In this document: positions 17,455 through 25,342 of the stretch, in pieces
Layout: each line of letters starts with the position of its first letter
Position numbering within the stretch: the stretch's first letter is position 1
Assembly: GCF_000621525.1 (NCBI RefSeq)
Contig: NZ_JHYC01000004.1
Location: 90,829 to 154,828, forward strand
Direction of reading: 5' to 3'
Length of the DNA stretch: 64,000 nucleotides
Source of the DNA: Legionella fairfieldensis ATCC 49588
GTDB lineage: Bacteria > Pseudomonadota > Gammaproteobacteria > Legionellales > Legionellaceae
Translations under genes and position numbers: made by a program
The notes under the pieces: model-generated
Seen by the model: only the letters and a program-made list of their open reading frames with translations
What the model was told of the DNA's origin: nothing
The model's database searches: none

Positions 17455-18708
17455 TTAATTCGCTAAACGAATGCCGCTAAATTGCCAGCGTTTATCCGGT
17501 TGAAAAAAATTACGATAACTGGCTCTAAGGTGAGATTGGGCGCTCACACAACAGCCACCCCGTAAGACCATTTGATTTGCCATAAATTTGCTATTGTATT
17601 CCCCTAACGCACCGTTAAGCGGTTGGTAACCTGGATAAGGTGAATACGCACTGGCAGTCCATTCCCAAAGATCACCAAAAAATTGTTGGGGATCGTTTTC
17701 ATCAGAAACAGCAGATTGCGGATGATACAAGCGGGTTTCCATGAAATTGCCTTTTTCGGGCGACAAATTCCTGGATATTACGAAATGTTCCCATTCCTCT
17801 TCCGTAGGTAATCGCGCTTTTCGCCATCGTGCATAAGCATCGGCTTCGTAATAACTTACATGAGATACCGGTTCTGATGGATTAATTGCAGTAAGGCCAT
17901 GGAGAGTAAAGATTTGCCATTCATTAGCAACGTGGTACCAATATAAAGGCGCTCGCCACTGATTTCTTAAAACACACTCCCAACCGTCAGCAAGCCACCA
18001 GCAAGGTTGTTGGTACCCTCCTGCCTCAATAAACTCTAAATAATCACCATTTGATACGAGTTGATTAGCAAGCGAAAACGGTCTGAGGAACGTTTTGTGG
18101 CAAGGTAATTCGTTATCAAAACAAAATGTTTTTCCCGAATGACCTATAGTGACTATCCCCCCTTTTATTTCGCTAAAATCGGATTTGTACTGTCTATGAG
18201 CTGGGAGGTTAGGGGGCGAATGGTATGCTGGAAAATCGGGATTAAAAGAAAAATTATGTTTAATATCCATTAATAAAAGTTCTTGATGCTGCTGCTCGTG
18301 ATGCAATCCTAACGTTATAAGTCGATTCAATTTTATAAAATCCGTATCGGATACCTGTTCAAGTAAAGCCAGGATATGATTATCGATATATTGACGATAA
18401 GAATAGACAAGTTCTACAGTGGGTCGTGACAATAATCCTCGCCGGGCGCGCGGATAAGGAGTTCCAATACTTTGATAATAAGAATTAAACAAGTGATGAA
18501 AAGAGGAATGAAAAACGTTATATTTTGGGAATTGCCTGGTTAGAATAAAGGTTTCAAAAAACCAGCTGGTATGCGCCAGATGCCATTTGGGAGGGCTTAC
18601 CTCTTCGATACTTTGGATAACATAATCTTCAATAACCAAAGGCTGACAAAGTCTCTCGGTTTGTTGTCGTATGGTTTCAAAAGCCTGGATAAGTTTTTTC
18701 CTTTTCAT
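17455..18708 (-). CDS. egtB: Ergothioneine biosynthesis sulfoxide synthase EgtB
   Basis: 417 residues. A non-haem iron enzyme joining hercynine to a thiol donor (gamma-glutamylcysteine or cysteine) with O2. The N-terminal DinB-like domain supplies the three-histidine iron site: H46 in KWHLAHTSWFFE, and H137 and H141 in LHHEQQHQELLL. The C-terminal part is the FGE-sulfatase domain (ARWRKARLPTEEEWEH, GDLWEWTASAY, LRGGCCVS and ASYRNFF). The start ATG is preceded by GAGGAAC. It is the first gene of the egtB-egtD operon. Ergothioneine protects against oxidative stress, and the thiol donor cannot be decided from sequence alone. Confidence 0.95.
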   Translation of the reverse strand: MKRKKLIQAFETIRQQTERLCQPLVIEDYVIQSIEEVSPPKWHLAHTSWFFETFILTRQFPKYNVFHSSFHHLFNSYYQSIGTPYPRARRGLLSRPTVELVYSYRQYIDNHILALLEQVSDTDFIKLNRLITLGLHHEQQHQELLLMDIKHNFSFNPDFPAYHSPPNLPAHRQYKSDFSEIKGGIVTIGHSGKTFCFDNELPCHKTFLRPFSLANQLVSNGDYLEFIEAGGYQQPCWWLADGWECVLRNQWRAPLYWYHVANEWQIFTLHGLTAINPSEPVSHVSYYEADAYARWRKARLPTEEEWEHFVISRNLSPEKGNFMETRLYHPQSAVSDENDPQQFFGDLWEWTASAYSPYPGYQPLNGALGEYNSKFMANQMVLRGGCCVSAQSHLRASYRNFFQPDKRWQFSGIRLAN

Positions 18709-18947
18709 TAACTAGTTCCTCAAATGAGTGTTGTACTAATTGAAGAACGCGATTAGTAATTTTTCTAAATAAATTAATTATAGCCCGAATTTTTATTAAT
18801 GATGGATTTGTAAACTTTAAAGAAGGAAAATGAGTAGGTTATGAAATGCTACACGAACAGAAATCTTAAACTTGTATATAAGTAAGATCCAGTGTAATTT
18901 TTGATTGCTGATATTGTGGAATGGAGCTGTTTTTAAGGGACTATCTT

Positions 18948-20195
18948 ATGCATGCGAATGAATTTTTTAAGTCTGGTGATTTATTAGATGTCTCAGCAAC
19001 ATTTAATAATTGTTTTTTTCATTGTTATATACTTTATTGCCTGAGCCGTCATTTACCCTTGCCTGAAGATTTATTCACGTTCAGGTCTCTTTTAGGTCGA
19101 TATAGTCCCGCCTCTCAATTACAGACTATTTTTACCAGTGAAGAATCACTGTCTCTCTTTTTAAGCAACGCTGTACCAGCTTCCAGCAGTGTATTCGAAA
19201 AAACCTTGATTTTGGGCGTTTTATTACGAGAATGGTGTGCCACTCAATTATTAAATAATATAGAACTTAAGAAAAGGATGTTTGGAGGGGAATCAGGTGT
19301 TTGTCAGGCTTTTTTGCAATACAGGGAGTTTAAGTCTGTAATGACTGCAAATGAGTTGTTTGCAAGTGAGCAAGGGTTACTCTACGAAGCAAACAAGGAT
19401 TTTTTAGAATATTTTTGTTTATCTTCCAGAAACCGATTATCTTTGAAAACCAGTAAATTTAACCCTTATTTTAATGTGAACGAATCAGAAGAAAAAGCGC
19501 TTGAAGCTTATTGGCTAGAGGAAGGTTATGCATTATATTGCCGACGTTTTGCTACGTTATTTGTCAAGTTAACGCCGGGTGAGGTATCAGCTATTTTAAT
19601 GGGGTTAGGTCAACCTTTTATCATTTATAATTATGAAGGCAGCCTGTTAGCTAAAAGCAGGAATGAGAATGACTCGCCAGTCTTCGGTTTAATACTTAAT
19701 AGTGCAGAGGGACATTATTATTTATCTCAAGAAAATAATCAGCCCACTTTAAGTGACTATGAAAAGACCTATCAGCAGTATAAAAAGGATCGAATTGTTT
19801 TTCTGGAACAGCCTGACTATGTGGGTAATTCACTATTAATAGGGGCAATTTGCCCGCAGGAAGTTCTTGGCCGCAATCCTTTTCATGCAATGATTGAAAA
19901 AATAAGACAAATACAGGCTACAACAAAGTCTGGATCTAAAATTAATTTCAATTTTTTATTAAAAGCAGGAGTGGTTTTTGCTGGGACGGCTTTCACGTCT
20001 CTTATAATGGTTAGTATTGCTACAATGACTGAACAATATGATCCGGGGGAAAGTTATAGGGAAGAAGGATTGGCTATAAGTTCGATAGCAGCCTGTGCTA
20101 CAGCAACGTATTCTTTTTGTCATTTTTTTAAATCCCCTTCCCTTCGGCAAACCAATACAGAAACTTATCCTGGCATGAGAGTGAAAGATTACTAA
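18948..20195 (+). CDS. OTU-like cysteine-protease candidate with C-terminal membrane hairpin
   Basis: 415 residues from the ATG at 18948, which has AAGGGA seven bases upstream; an earlier ATG at 18921 lacks good spacing. Near the N-terminus TFNNCFFHCYILYCL (Cys22) resembles the OTU deubiquitinase nucleophile motif (GDGNCFFHA-like). Much later FGLILNSAEGHYYL (His256) resembles the OTU catalytic-His strand (HYxxL), preceded by a beta-strand-like PFIIYNYEG. Two hydrophobic segments lie near the C-terminus (AGVVFAGTAFTSLIMVSIAT and AISSIAACATATYSF). Legionella has several OTU effectors (LotA-LotD family), so a membrane-anchored deubiquitinase effector is plausible. The insert between Cys and His is long, so this stays tentative. 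Confidence 0.6.
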   Translation: MHANEFFKSGDLLDVSATFNNCFFHCYILYCLSRHLPLPEDLFTFRSLLGRYSPASQLQTIFTSEESLSLFLSNAVPASSSVFEKTLILGVLLREWCATQLLNNIELKKRMFGGESGVCQAFLQYREFKSVMTANELFASEQGLLYEANKDFLEYFCLSSRNRLSLKTSKFNPYFNVNESEEKALEAYWLEEGYALYCRRFATLFVKLTPGEVSAILMGLGQPFIIYNYEGSLLAKSRNENDSPVFGLILNSAEGHYYLSQENNQPTLSDYEKTYQQYKKDRIVFLEQPDYVGNSLLIGAICPQEVLGRNPFHAMIEKIRQIQATTKSGSKINFNFLLKAGVVFAGTAFTSLIMVSIATMTEQYDPGESYREEGLAISSIAACATATYSFCHFFKSPSLRQTNTETYPGMRVKDY

Positions 20196-20198
20196 CGA

Positions 20199-21080
20199 TT
20201 AGGCAATAGACTTTTCTTTTTCCCAATGTTTTAAAGGCGACAGATGGGGATTATCCATCGCACTGACGGGCAAATAAAAAGTTTGTTCCAATAAATATTG
20301 TCCTCCCAGTGCGGCATGAGAAACCTGATCAGTAAAAACAATCCAGGTACTTTGAGCCGGAAAGTCAACTCGCTGTTTCGACACGGAGTGTTGATAATTA
20401 TCATTGAGTTTCATCTGGTCATGTAAGTGCAGTTGATAGTGATCATAGGCAGAACGCAAGGTTTTTGTTGCTTTAAACCAATGCAATATTTTGGCGCGAT
20501 TTAAATTATAAGCTGGAATGGATGCGGCAAAACGAGCAATTACCTGGTCAAACCGTTCACCTAAATGCCATATTCTGGGTTTTCCATAAGGGTTGATATT
20601 CGTAAAAACGCGTAAAATTCGTCGCCCGTTGACTGGCGTGGCGGGAAAAGAATCTACATGCAGACGCGTGTCATCTTTACGTTTTGAACTGACTCGTCCT
20701 TTGACTTCAGCAGGTCTGTAACTGGTTCTTCCCCATTGTAAAGCATCTTGATACTGAGGAAAGAGAGTCTCTATGAGATTTCTGGCAAACGTGGAATAAC
20801 GTTGCATAAAAGAGTGGAGGATAGCTGTTAAAGAGTCATTATTTTGTTGATGAAAGCCTCCCAGGCGCTGCTTTTGGTAGTCAAAACTGACATTTTTATG
20901 TTTGCCATCGAGTATATTGTCCGTCAGCAAGGTGTTTTGTTCGCTAACCTGTAAATTAAAAGAATAACCAGGAAAATAAACAACCTGACCACATTCTAAA
21001 GCATTTAGTGCCAGATGCTTCTCCTCTTTAGTTAATACAGTTAAATTATTGACATCCAGAGTATATAGGCGTTCATCCAC
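20199..21080 (-). CDS. kdoO: Kdo 3-hydroxylase (KdoO), Fe(II)/2-oxoglutarate dioxygenase
   Basis: 293 residues. The enzyme hydroxylates the 3-deoxy-D-manno-octulosonic acid residue of the LPS inner core (Kdo to Ko). The 2-His-1-carboxylate iron site is visible as H141-x-D143 (RLHVDSFPATP) and distal H255 (DQVSHAALGG). The family segments LQWGRTSYRPAEV, FTNINPYGKPRIWHLGE and LEQTFYLP are all present, and the length matches KdoO proteins of Burkholderia, Yersinia and Legionella. It is convergent with the OTU-like gene (3-base gap). With the LpxO-like gene 2 kb away it suggests a local focus on envelope hydroxylation. Confidence 0.92.
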   Translation of the reverse strand: MDERLYTLDVNNLTVLTKEEKHLALNALECGQVVYFPGYSFNLQVSEQNTLLTDNILDGKHKNVSFDYQKQRLGGFHQQNNDSLTAILHSFMQRYSTFARNLIETLFPQYQDALQWGRTSYRPAEVKGRVSSKRKDDTRLHVDSFPATPVNGRRILRVFTNINPYGKPRIWHLGERFDQVIARFAASIPAYNLNRAKILHWFKATKTLRSAYDHYQLHLHDQMKLNDNYQHSVSKQRVDFPAQSTWIVFTDQVSHAALGGQYLLEQTFYLPVSAMDNPHLSPLKHWEKEKSIA

Positions 21081-21357
21081 GATTGTTTCACCATTTAATT
21101 AAACAAACAATTCTAACAAATAACCAACCGATTGAGGATCTAAATAAATATTATCACCCGTTAATTTTTGCTGGGGAACTGGAAATTAAAATCAGATTCA
21201 TTTATCTTGATAGACCGGTTAAAAAATAGTATTCACAAGAATGTTGATGAATGCAAAATAGTTCGTGTTTCTTTTGTTAGTGCCAACAAAGCAGTGCTTC
21301 ATTGCGGTTGTCACTTAAGTCGTGAAATGGAACTGCTATCAGGAACTAAGGATTGGT

Positions 21358-22821
21358 ATGAAAAAATTACAATTATTATTTTGGACTTTTATTCCTGCTA
21401 TTAGTTTAGCGAATGTTCAGACGGATGTTCAACAGATGCAAATTCGTATAGGACATCCCACCGTTATTTTAGGACCGGCTCCCAACATCGTTGATAATTT
21501 CTTTAACTCCATGCGATTGGAAGATGGCTCCTACTTATGTTCAACGGCAAATGCTACCAGTTATCTGATGAAGGGAAAAGATTCTCTTTGTACCGATAGT
21601 GCTTTAACGCCCATACTCGGACCGGTAAATAATGGATATGCCGATTGTGGTTTGTGGATCAACGATATTATTCAGGATGTGCACAACTCCAACCATTTTT
21701 ATGCTTTTGTCCACGAAGAAACCGGGTGTAATTATCAAGTGGATCAAACGCATAAATCCATGGGGGTTGCCCAATCGTTTGACGGAGGTAAAAGCTGGTC
21801 TTTATTTGGACAAACCATTACTGGTACGGATTCTCCGGCAGGAGGAAAAATCACGGGGGAAGGTGATTGTACTACAATAGCTGATGATAAGTACTACTAT
21901 ACCTATTGTTATAGAAATACAGATTATAAAACCATTGTGGCACGTGCCTCCAAAGGTTGTCCTCCTATAAGCGGTATGTGGTTTAAATATTTAAATGGTA
22001 CGTGGAATTCCCCCGGTCTGGGAGGGGAGGCAACGCCACTGAATGTTTATGGTTCTCCTTCAAGATGGGCTGAAAAAGACTATATTATGATGGTAAGTAT
22101 TCCTTCAGGAAATAGCGGTATGAAAGCTGCTTTTTCTTCCGATAGGGTTAATTTTTTCAATCTTCCTGATCCTCTCCTTATTAGTGATAACGCAAGCTGG
22201 GTTAGAACACCAGATTCCAGTCAATTGGAAGCCTACGCCTCTGTAATTAGTTCAGAAGGTAATCGAACATGGCATAATGGTTTTTTTAAACTCACCTATA
22301 TGTATTTGGCACCAGGGGCAGGGTTTTCTCAACGCTATCTGATCAGTCGGGACGTTAGTCTTTCTCTTGATGCTGTGCCTGATAACGAGGGAAATCTGCC
22401 TCAAGTGGGAGTCGAATTAAGTCGGTGGGAAAATGGTTCAGGTTCTACTCCGGCAAAAATTCAGACTACTAATGCACCTGTTTTAAATGGTCTGACCTAT
22501 CAAGGCAAGCTGGGTTATTTGATGACACGTCAATTATCCGGAAAAAATTCACCGGCTACTATAGGAATTGAAGAGTGTGTGAGTGACTGGCAAGGGGCTG
22601 GGGCCAGCGATTATATTATTACCCCCAACGGAACGTGTGCGGCGGCGGGTTATAAGCGTTTGCGTACATTAGGCTGGTTATACAAGACCAGGCAGGCCAA
22701 TACTACGGCGCTTTATCGATGCTGGAGTCCGGCCAGGTATAAATCCCATTTTGTTTCTACTCACTCTGATTGCGATGGTGAAATAATGGAATATATTTTG
22801 GGATATATTTTAATCAGTTGA
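21358..22821 (+). CDS. Exported Asp-box (sialidase-like propeller) protein with DUF5648-like C-terminus
   Basis: 487 residues from the ATG at 21358, which has AAGGA upstream; the open frame extends 12 codons further without a better start. A Sec signal peptide (MKKLQLLFWTFIPAISLA) is followed by a beta-rich region with an Asp-box SFDGGKSW (residues 140-147), typical of BNR/sialidase propellers, and many cysteines. The last 50 residues (ALYRCWSPARYKSHFVSTHSDC, MEYILGYI) resemble DUF5648 lectin-like repeats (YRC...HFxST). The RIP motif and catalytic residues of true sialidases were not found, so it may bind and not cleave glycans. It is probably secreted to the periplasm, surface or medium. Confidence 0.7.
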   Translation: MKKLQLLFWTFIPAISLANVQTDVQQMQIRIGHPTVILGPAPNIVDNFFNSMRLEDGSYLCSTANATSYLMKGKDSLCTDSALTPILGPVNNGYADCGLWINDIIQDVHNSNHFYAFVHEETGCNYQVDQTHKSMGVAQSFDGGKSWSLFGQTITGTDSPAGGKITGEGDCTTIADDKYYYTYCYRNTDYKTIVARASKGCPPISGMWFKYLNGTWNSPGLGGEATPLNVYGSPSRWAEKDYIMMVSIPSGNSGMKAAFSSDRVNFFNLPDPLLISDNASWVRTPDSSQLEAYASVISSEGNRTWHNGFFKLTYMYLAPGAGFSQRYLISRDVSLSLDAVPDNEGNLPQVGVELSRWENGSGSTPAKIQTTNAPVLNGLTYQGKLGYLMTRQLSGKNSPATIGIEECVSDWQGAGASDYIITPNGTCAAAGYKRLRTLGWLYKTRQANTTALYRCWSPARYKSHFVSTHSDCDGEIMEYILGYILIS

Positions 22822-22870
22822 TTGATGACGTCGGTTAAAAAGTCTCTCACTTAGCCAGCTTCTTACGGGA

Positions 22871-22891
22871 TGCTGTGGGCAAGCCACAGCA
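22871..22891. other. Perfect 8-bp hairpin
   Basis: TGCTGTGG-GCAAG-CCACAGCA forms a perfect stem 50 bases after the Asp-box gene. No T-run follows, so it is at best an imperfect terminator or RNA-processing hairpin for that gene. Confidence 0.45.
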
Positions 22892-22989
22892 CGCAGGCTT
22901 TGCGGGTGTCAAGGAAAACTTAAGGTTAATTGCGAGGTAAAACCGATTTAACTGCACTTAAAATCGCATCGCGGGGATCGATAAGTTAA

Positions 22990-23019
22990 TTGACAGGTAA
23001 TGAAGCCTTTTACTATGAT
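22990..23019 (+). promoter_or_regulatory. Sigma70 promoter of the LpxO-like gene
   Basis: A consensus -35 TTGACA (22990-22995), 18-bp spacer and -10 TATGAT (23014-23019), 30 bases before the ATG of the downstream hydroxylase. The match to consensus suggests strong constitutive transcription. Confidence 0.75.
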
Positions 23020-23048
23020 AGCCGCAAATTAAAATAAGAGTTCTCTTC

Positions 23049-23777
23049 ATGAAAAAAATAATGGATTATCACACTTTTAAGGACATCATCAATAATCTAT
23101 ATGCTTATTATGCAGGCTATGATAAACGGCCTACTTTTTTTGACATTGAAAAAACGTTTCCTTCTTTAAACCAGATCACCTTAAATTTTCCTTCTATAAA
23201 ACAAGAGTTTGAAAATGTATTAGCGAATACCAGCAAATTACCGCGTTATCATGATATTGATCCGGGTGAAGCAGAGATCTCGGATACAACACAAAAAAAC
23301 TGGAATGTTTTTGTATTATATCTTCTCGGTTATCAGTTAGAAAAAGCGCAAGCTTTATGTCCTGTTCTTTGTAATCTGGTCAAAGGCATACCCCATTTAA
23401 TTCAGGCTTTTTTCTCCATCCTGGAACCAGGGAAGTCTATTCCTCTGCACAAAGGCCCATATATTGGTTATTTACGATATCACCTGGGTATTCATATTCC
23501 AAAAAATAATCCACCACAAATCATTATTAATAATCAACCGTATACGTGGAAAGAAGGAGAGGCCGTATTATTTGATGATTCCTGGCCGCACGAAGTAAGA
23601 AATGAAAGTGATGATTTTCGCGCCGTATTGATCATTGATGTATTACGTCCCATGCCAATGTTTCCTCACCTGATTAATCAATTTGTCACACAGGTTCTTG
23701 GACGTTTTTTCTACGGACGCAAGGTAGTGAAGCGTGCTTTACAGTTTGATGAAGATCTTAAACCTTTGGCGCAATAG
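23049..23777 (+). CDS. Aspartyl/asparaginyl beta-hydroxylase family protein (LpxO-like)
   Basis: 242 residues. The C-terminal half is the double-stranded beta-helix of the Asp/Asn beta-hydroxylase family: ILEPGKSIPLHKGPYIGYLRYHLG with iron ligand H134, and EAVLFDDSWPHEVRNESDDFRAVLIID with second ligand H181 and 2OG-binding R191. In this family LpxO adds a 2-hydroxyl to a secondary fatty acid of lipid A, whereas others act on proteins or small molecules. The YLRYHLG segment and the close KdoO gene favour lipid A, but substrate is not proven by sequence. No N-terminal membrane helix is obvious. The start at 23049 has TAAGAG upstream. Confidence 0.82.
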   Translation: MKKIMDYHTFKDIINNLYAYYAGYDKRPTFFDIEKTFPSLNQITLNFPSIKQEFENVLANTSKLPRYHDIDPGEAEISDTTQKNWNVFVLYLLGYQLEKAQALCPVLCNLVKGIPHLIQAFFSILEPGKSIPLHKGPYIGYLRYHLGIHIPKNNPPQIIINNQPYTWKEGEAVLFDDSWPHEVRNESDDFRAVLIIDVLRPMPMFPHLINQFVTQVLGRFFYGRKVVKRALQFDEDLKPLAQ

Positions 23778-23844
23778 CGCTTGCAAGTTTGCAATGATGC
23801 TTTCATTCGAAAACAGATAATTTACCTGTGACACTCAATGACTC

Positions 23845-25119
23845 ATGGAGAATAGAATGCCTCTTACAGAAGAGTTTAGGAAAAAAACTGAAAATGTAAT
23901 TTTAAGTAAGGACAGCGAACAAATTAAGTCTGTGTTTGCAGAAATTAAAAAAGCAGGTAAATTTGAAGATAAAAAAGATAGTTTTTTGCTCCTTATAAAG
24001 AAAGGCACCCCGCAACAAATTATGGACGTTTATTCACTATTTTTTTTGAGGCGCCTTCCACCCCGTGGTGCAGCCTTCTCTATTGAATATTTCGCATTAA
24101 AACAAATAATAGCAACAGGCAATAAAGAATTGCTGAAATCCACACTCGATAAAGTGTCGGAAATAAATGATGCGGATTCAATTATAGCCTATTTTAAGCT
24201 GCTAGTAGAAAACAAAAAGACTGGTTTATTAAGCCCTACAAACGAAACAACTTATTGTCATCGGCAGTACAATTTAGCCGAATTATTTTGTGAGCAGCCT
24301 GTTTATAGTAAAACATTATGGGAGCTGTTCAAGTTAAATATGTTAACCCTTCCATCCCCAAAAACAGATCGTTCTTCATTTAAAACCACAGGTGAATATT
24401 TTAAAAAATTAATTACTACAAATCCTTATGAATTATTTTTAACGTTAGCCAAGTATCCAGATCTTATCAGGGAGCAAGACGAGAACGATAATACTTTGTT
24501 GCATGTTTTTTATGAAACCAATGGGACATCCGATTGTGAACTTATACTTACTTATGCTCCTAAAGTAGATTTTAGTATACAAAATAAAAAGGGTGATAAC
24601 ATTTTGCATCTTGGCATAAAATATTATCATCGTCCTCATAATACTAATCTTCATGCAGGAGAGACTGGTGGAGAATATTTTCTACCTCTTTTGTTAAATG
24701 AAAAAGAACAAAATCGAAAGGCCGCGAATGCGTTTAATCAAAATCAGGAAACGCCATTTCATCTTTTATTTAAGCAAATTAAGTTAACTCCCAATACAAG
24801 TACTAAAGAAGAATTCACTCTGAAATATGCAAAAAAATTATTAAAAACAGGCGGTGATCCAACTCTAAAAAACTCAACGCAAACAAGCACTGCTCTTGAT
24901 ATTTTATCGACGCGTATAGAGTATTATTCGAAGCAATCTGATGAAAACATTCAATCATTTGTTCTTCAGTGGGAAAAGTTTAAAGAAGAAGCCATTTCCA
25001 AGTATGCGATAAAAAAAGAGACTATTAAAACAAGTCGAGATTTAATGTTTTCTCCCACCACAACAAATCCTTCTATTAGAAGTGACGATAAATTATGCGC
25101 CGACAATTTCTCGCTATGA
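23845..25119 (+). CDS. Ankyrin-repeat-like protein (candidate effector)
   Basis: 424 residues, polar and Lys/Glu/Thr-rich, no signal peptide or membrane helix. The middle contains ankyrin-like repeats: DENDNTLLHVFYETNGTSDCELIL followed by the A-P-K-V-D-F type turn, then NKKGDNILHLGIKYY, NQNQETPFHLLFK, and near residue 335 AKKLLKTGGDPTLKNS with TALDIL. These fit the DxxGxTxLHxA...GADxxxxN pattern in degenerate form. Ankyrin proteins are frequent among Legionella effectors. The start may be the ATG at 23845 or one four codons later (MPLT). No target can be deduced. The C-terminus overlaps an antisense frame at 24966-25283. Confidence 0.7.
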   Translation: MENRMPLTEEFRKKTENVILSKDSEQIKSVFAEIKKAGKFEDKKDSFLLLIKKGTPQQIMDVYSLFFLRRLPPRGAAFSIEYFALKQIIATGNKELLKSTLDKVSEINDADSIIAYFKLLVENKKTGLLSPTNETTYCHRQYNLAELFCEQPVYSKTLWELFKLNMLTLPSPKTDRSSFKTTGEYFKKLITTNPYELFLTLAKYPDLIREQDENDNTLLHVFYETNGTSDCELILTYAPKVDFSIQNKKGDNILHLGIKYYHRPHNTNLHAGETGGEYFLPLLLNEKEQNRKAANAFNQNQETPFHLLFKQIKLTPNTSTKEEFTLKYAKKLLKTGGDPTLKNSTQTSTALDILSTRIEYYSKQSDENIQSFVLQWEKFKEEAISKYAIKKETIKTSRDLMFSPTTTNPSIRSDDKLCADNFSL

Positions 25120-25283
25120 GGTGTTGCAGAAACGGGAAAAAGTGTGAGCAATTGCAATTGATTGTTCACACTATCAATCGCTTCCTGCGATAAATTCACC
25201 TGAAGAACAGTCCCTTGTTTGTCATTTGCAACTCCCAAGTCAGTAAGTGTAGTTGCCGGGAAGGATATAATATATGCGGGCAT
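24966..25283 (-). CDS. Doubtful small ORF or coding remnant
   Basis: A frame of 105 codons from the ATG at 25283. The first 55 residues (MPAYIISFPATTLTDLGV, then QVNLSQEAIDSVNNQLQLL) have a protein-like composition and lie in the gap after the ankyrin-like gene. The remainder overlaps the 3' end of that gene antisense. There is no ribosome binding site and no recognised family. It could be a genuine small gene, or the decayed end of a gene once downstream of the one at 25343. Confidence 0.22.
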   Translation of the reverse strand: MPAYIISFPATTLTDLGVANDKQGTVLQVNLSQEAIDSVNNQLQLLTLFPVSATPHSEKLSAHNLSSLLIEGFVVVGENIKSRLVLIVSFFIAYLEMASSLNFSH

Positions 25284-25342
25284 TGGCGGTTCAGTGTTTA
25301 AGAAATCGCTTATAAGCACCAAAGTTAACGCTTATCCACAGG

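Noticed and set aside
21168..21404. Plus-strand 78-codon frame before the Asp-box gene
   Set aside because: It overlaps the signal peptide of the real gene in another frame, has no ribosome binding site and no family.
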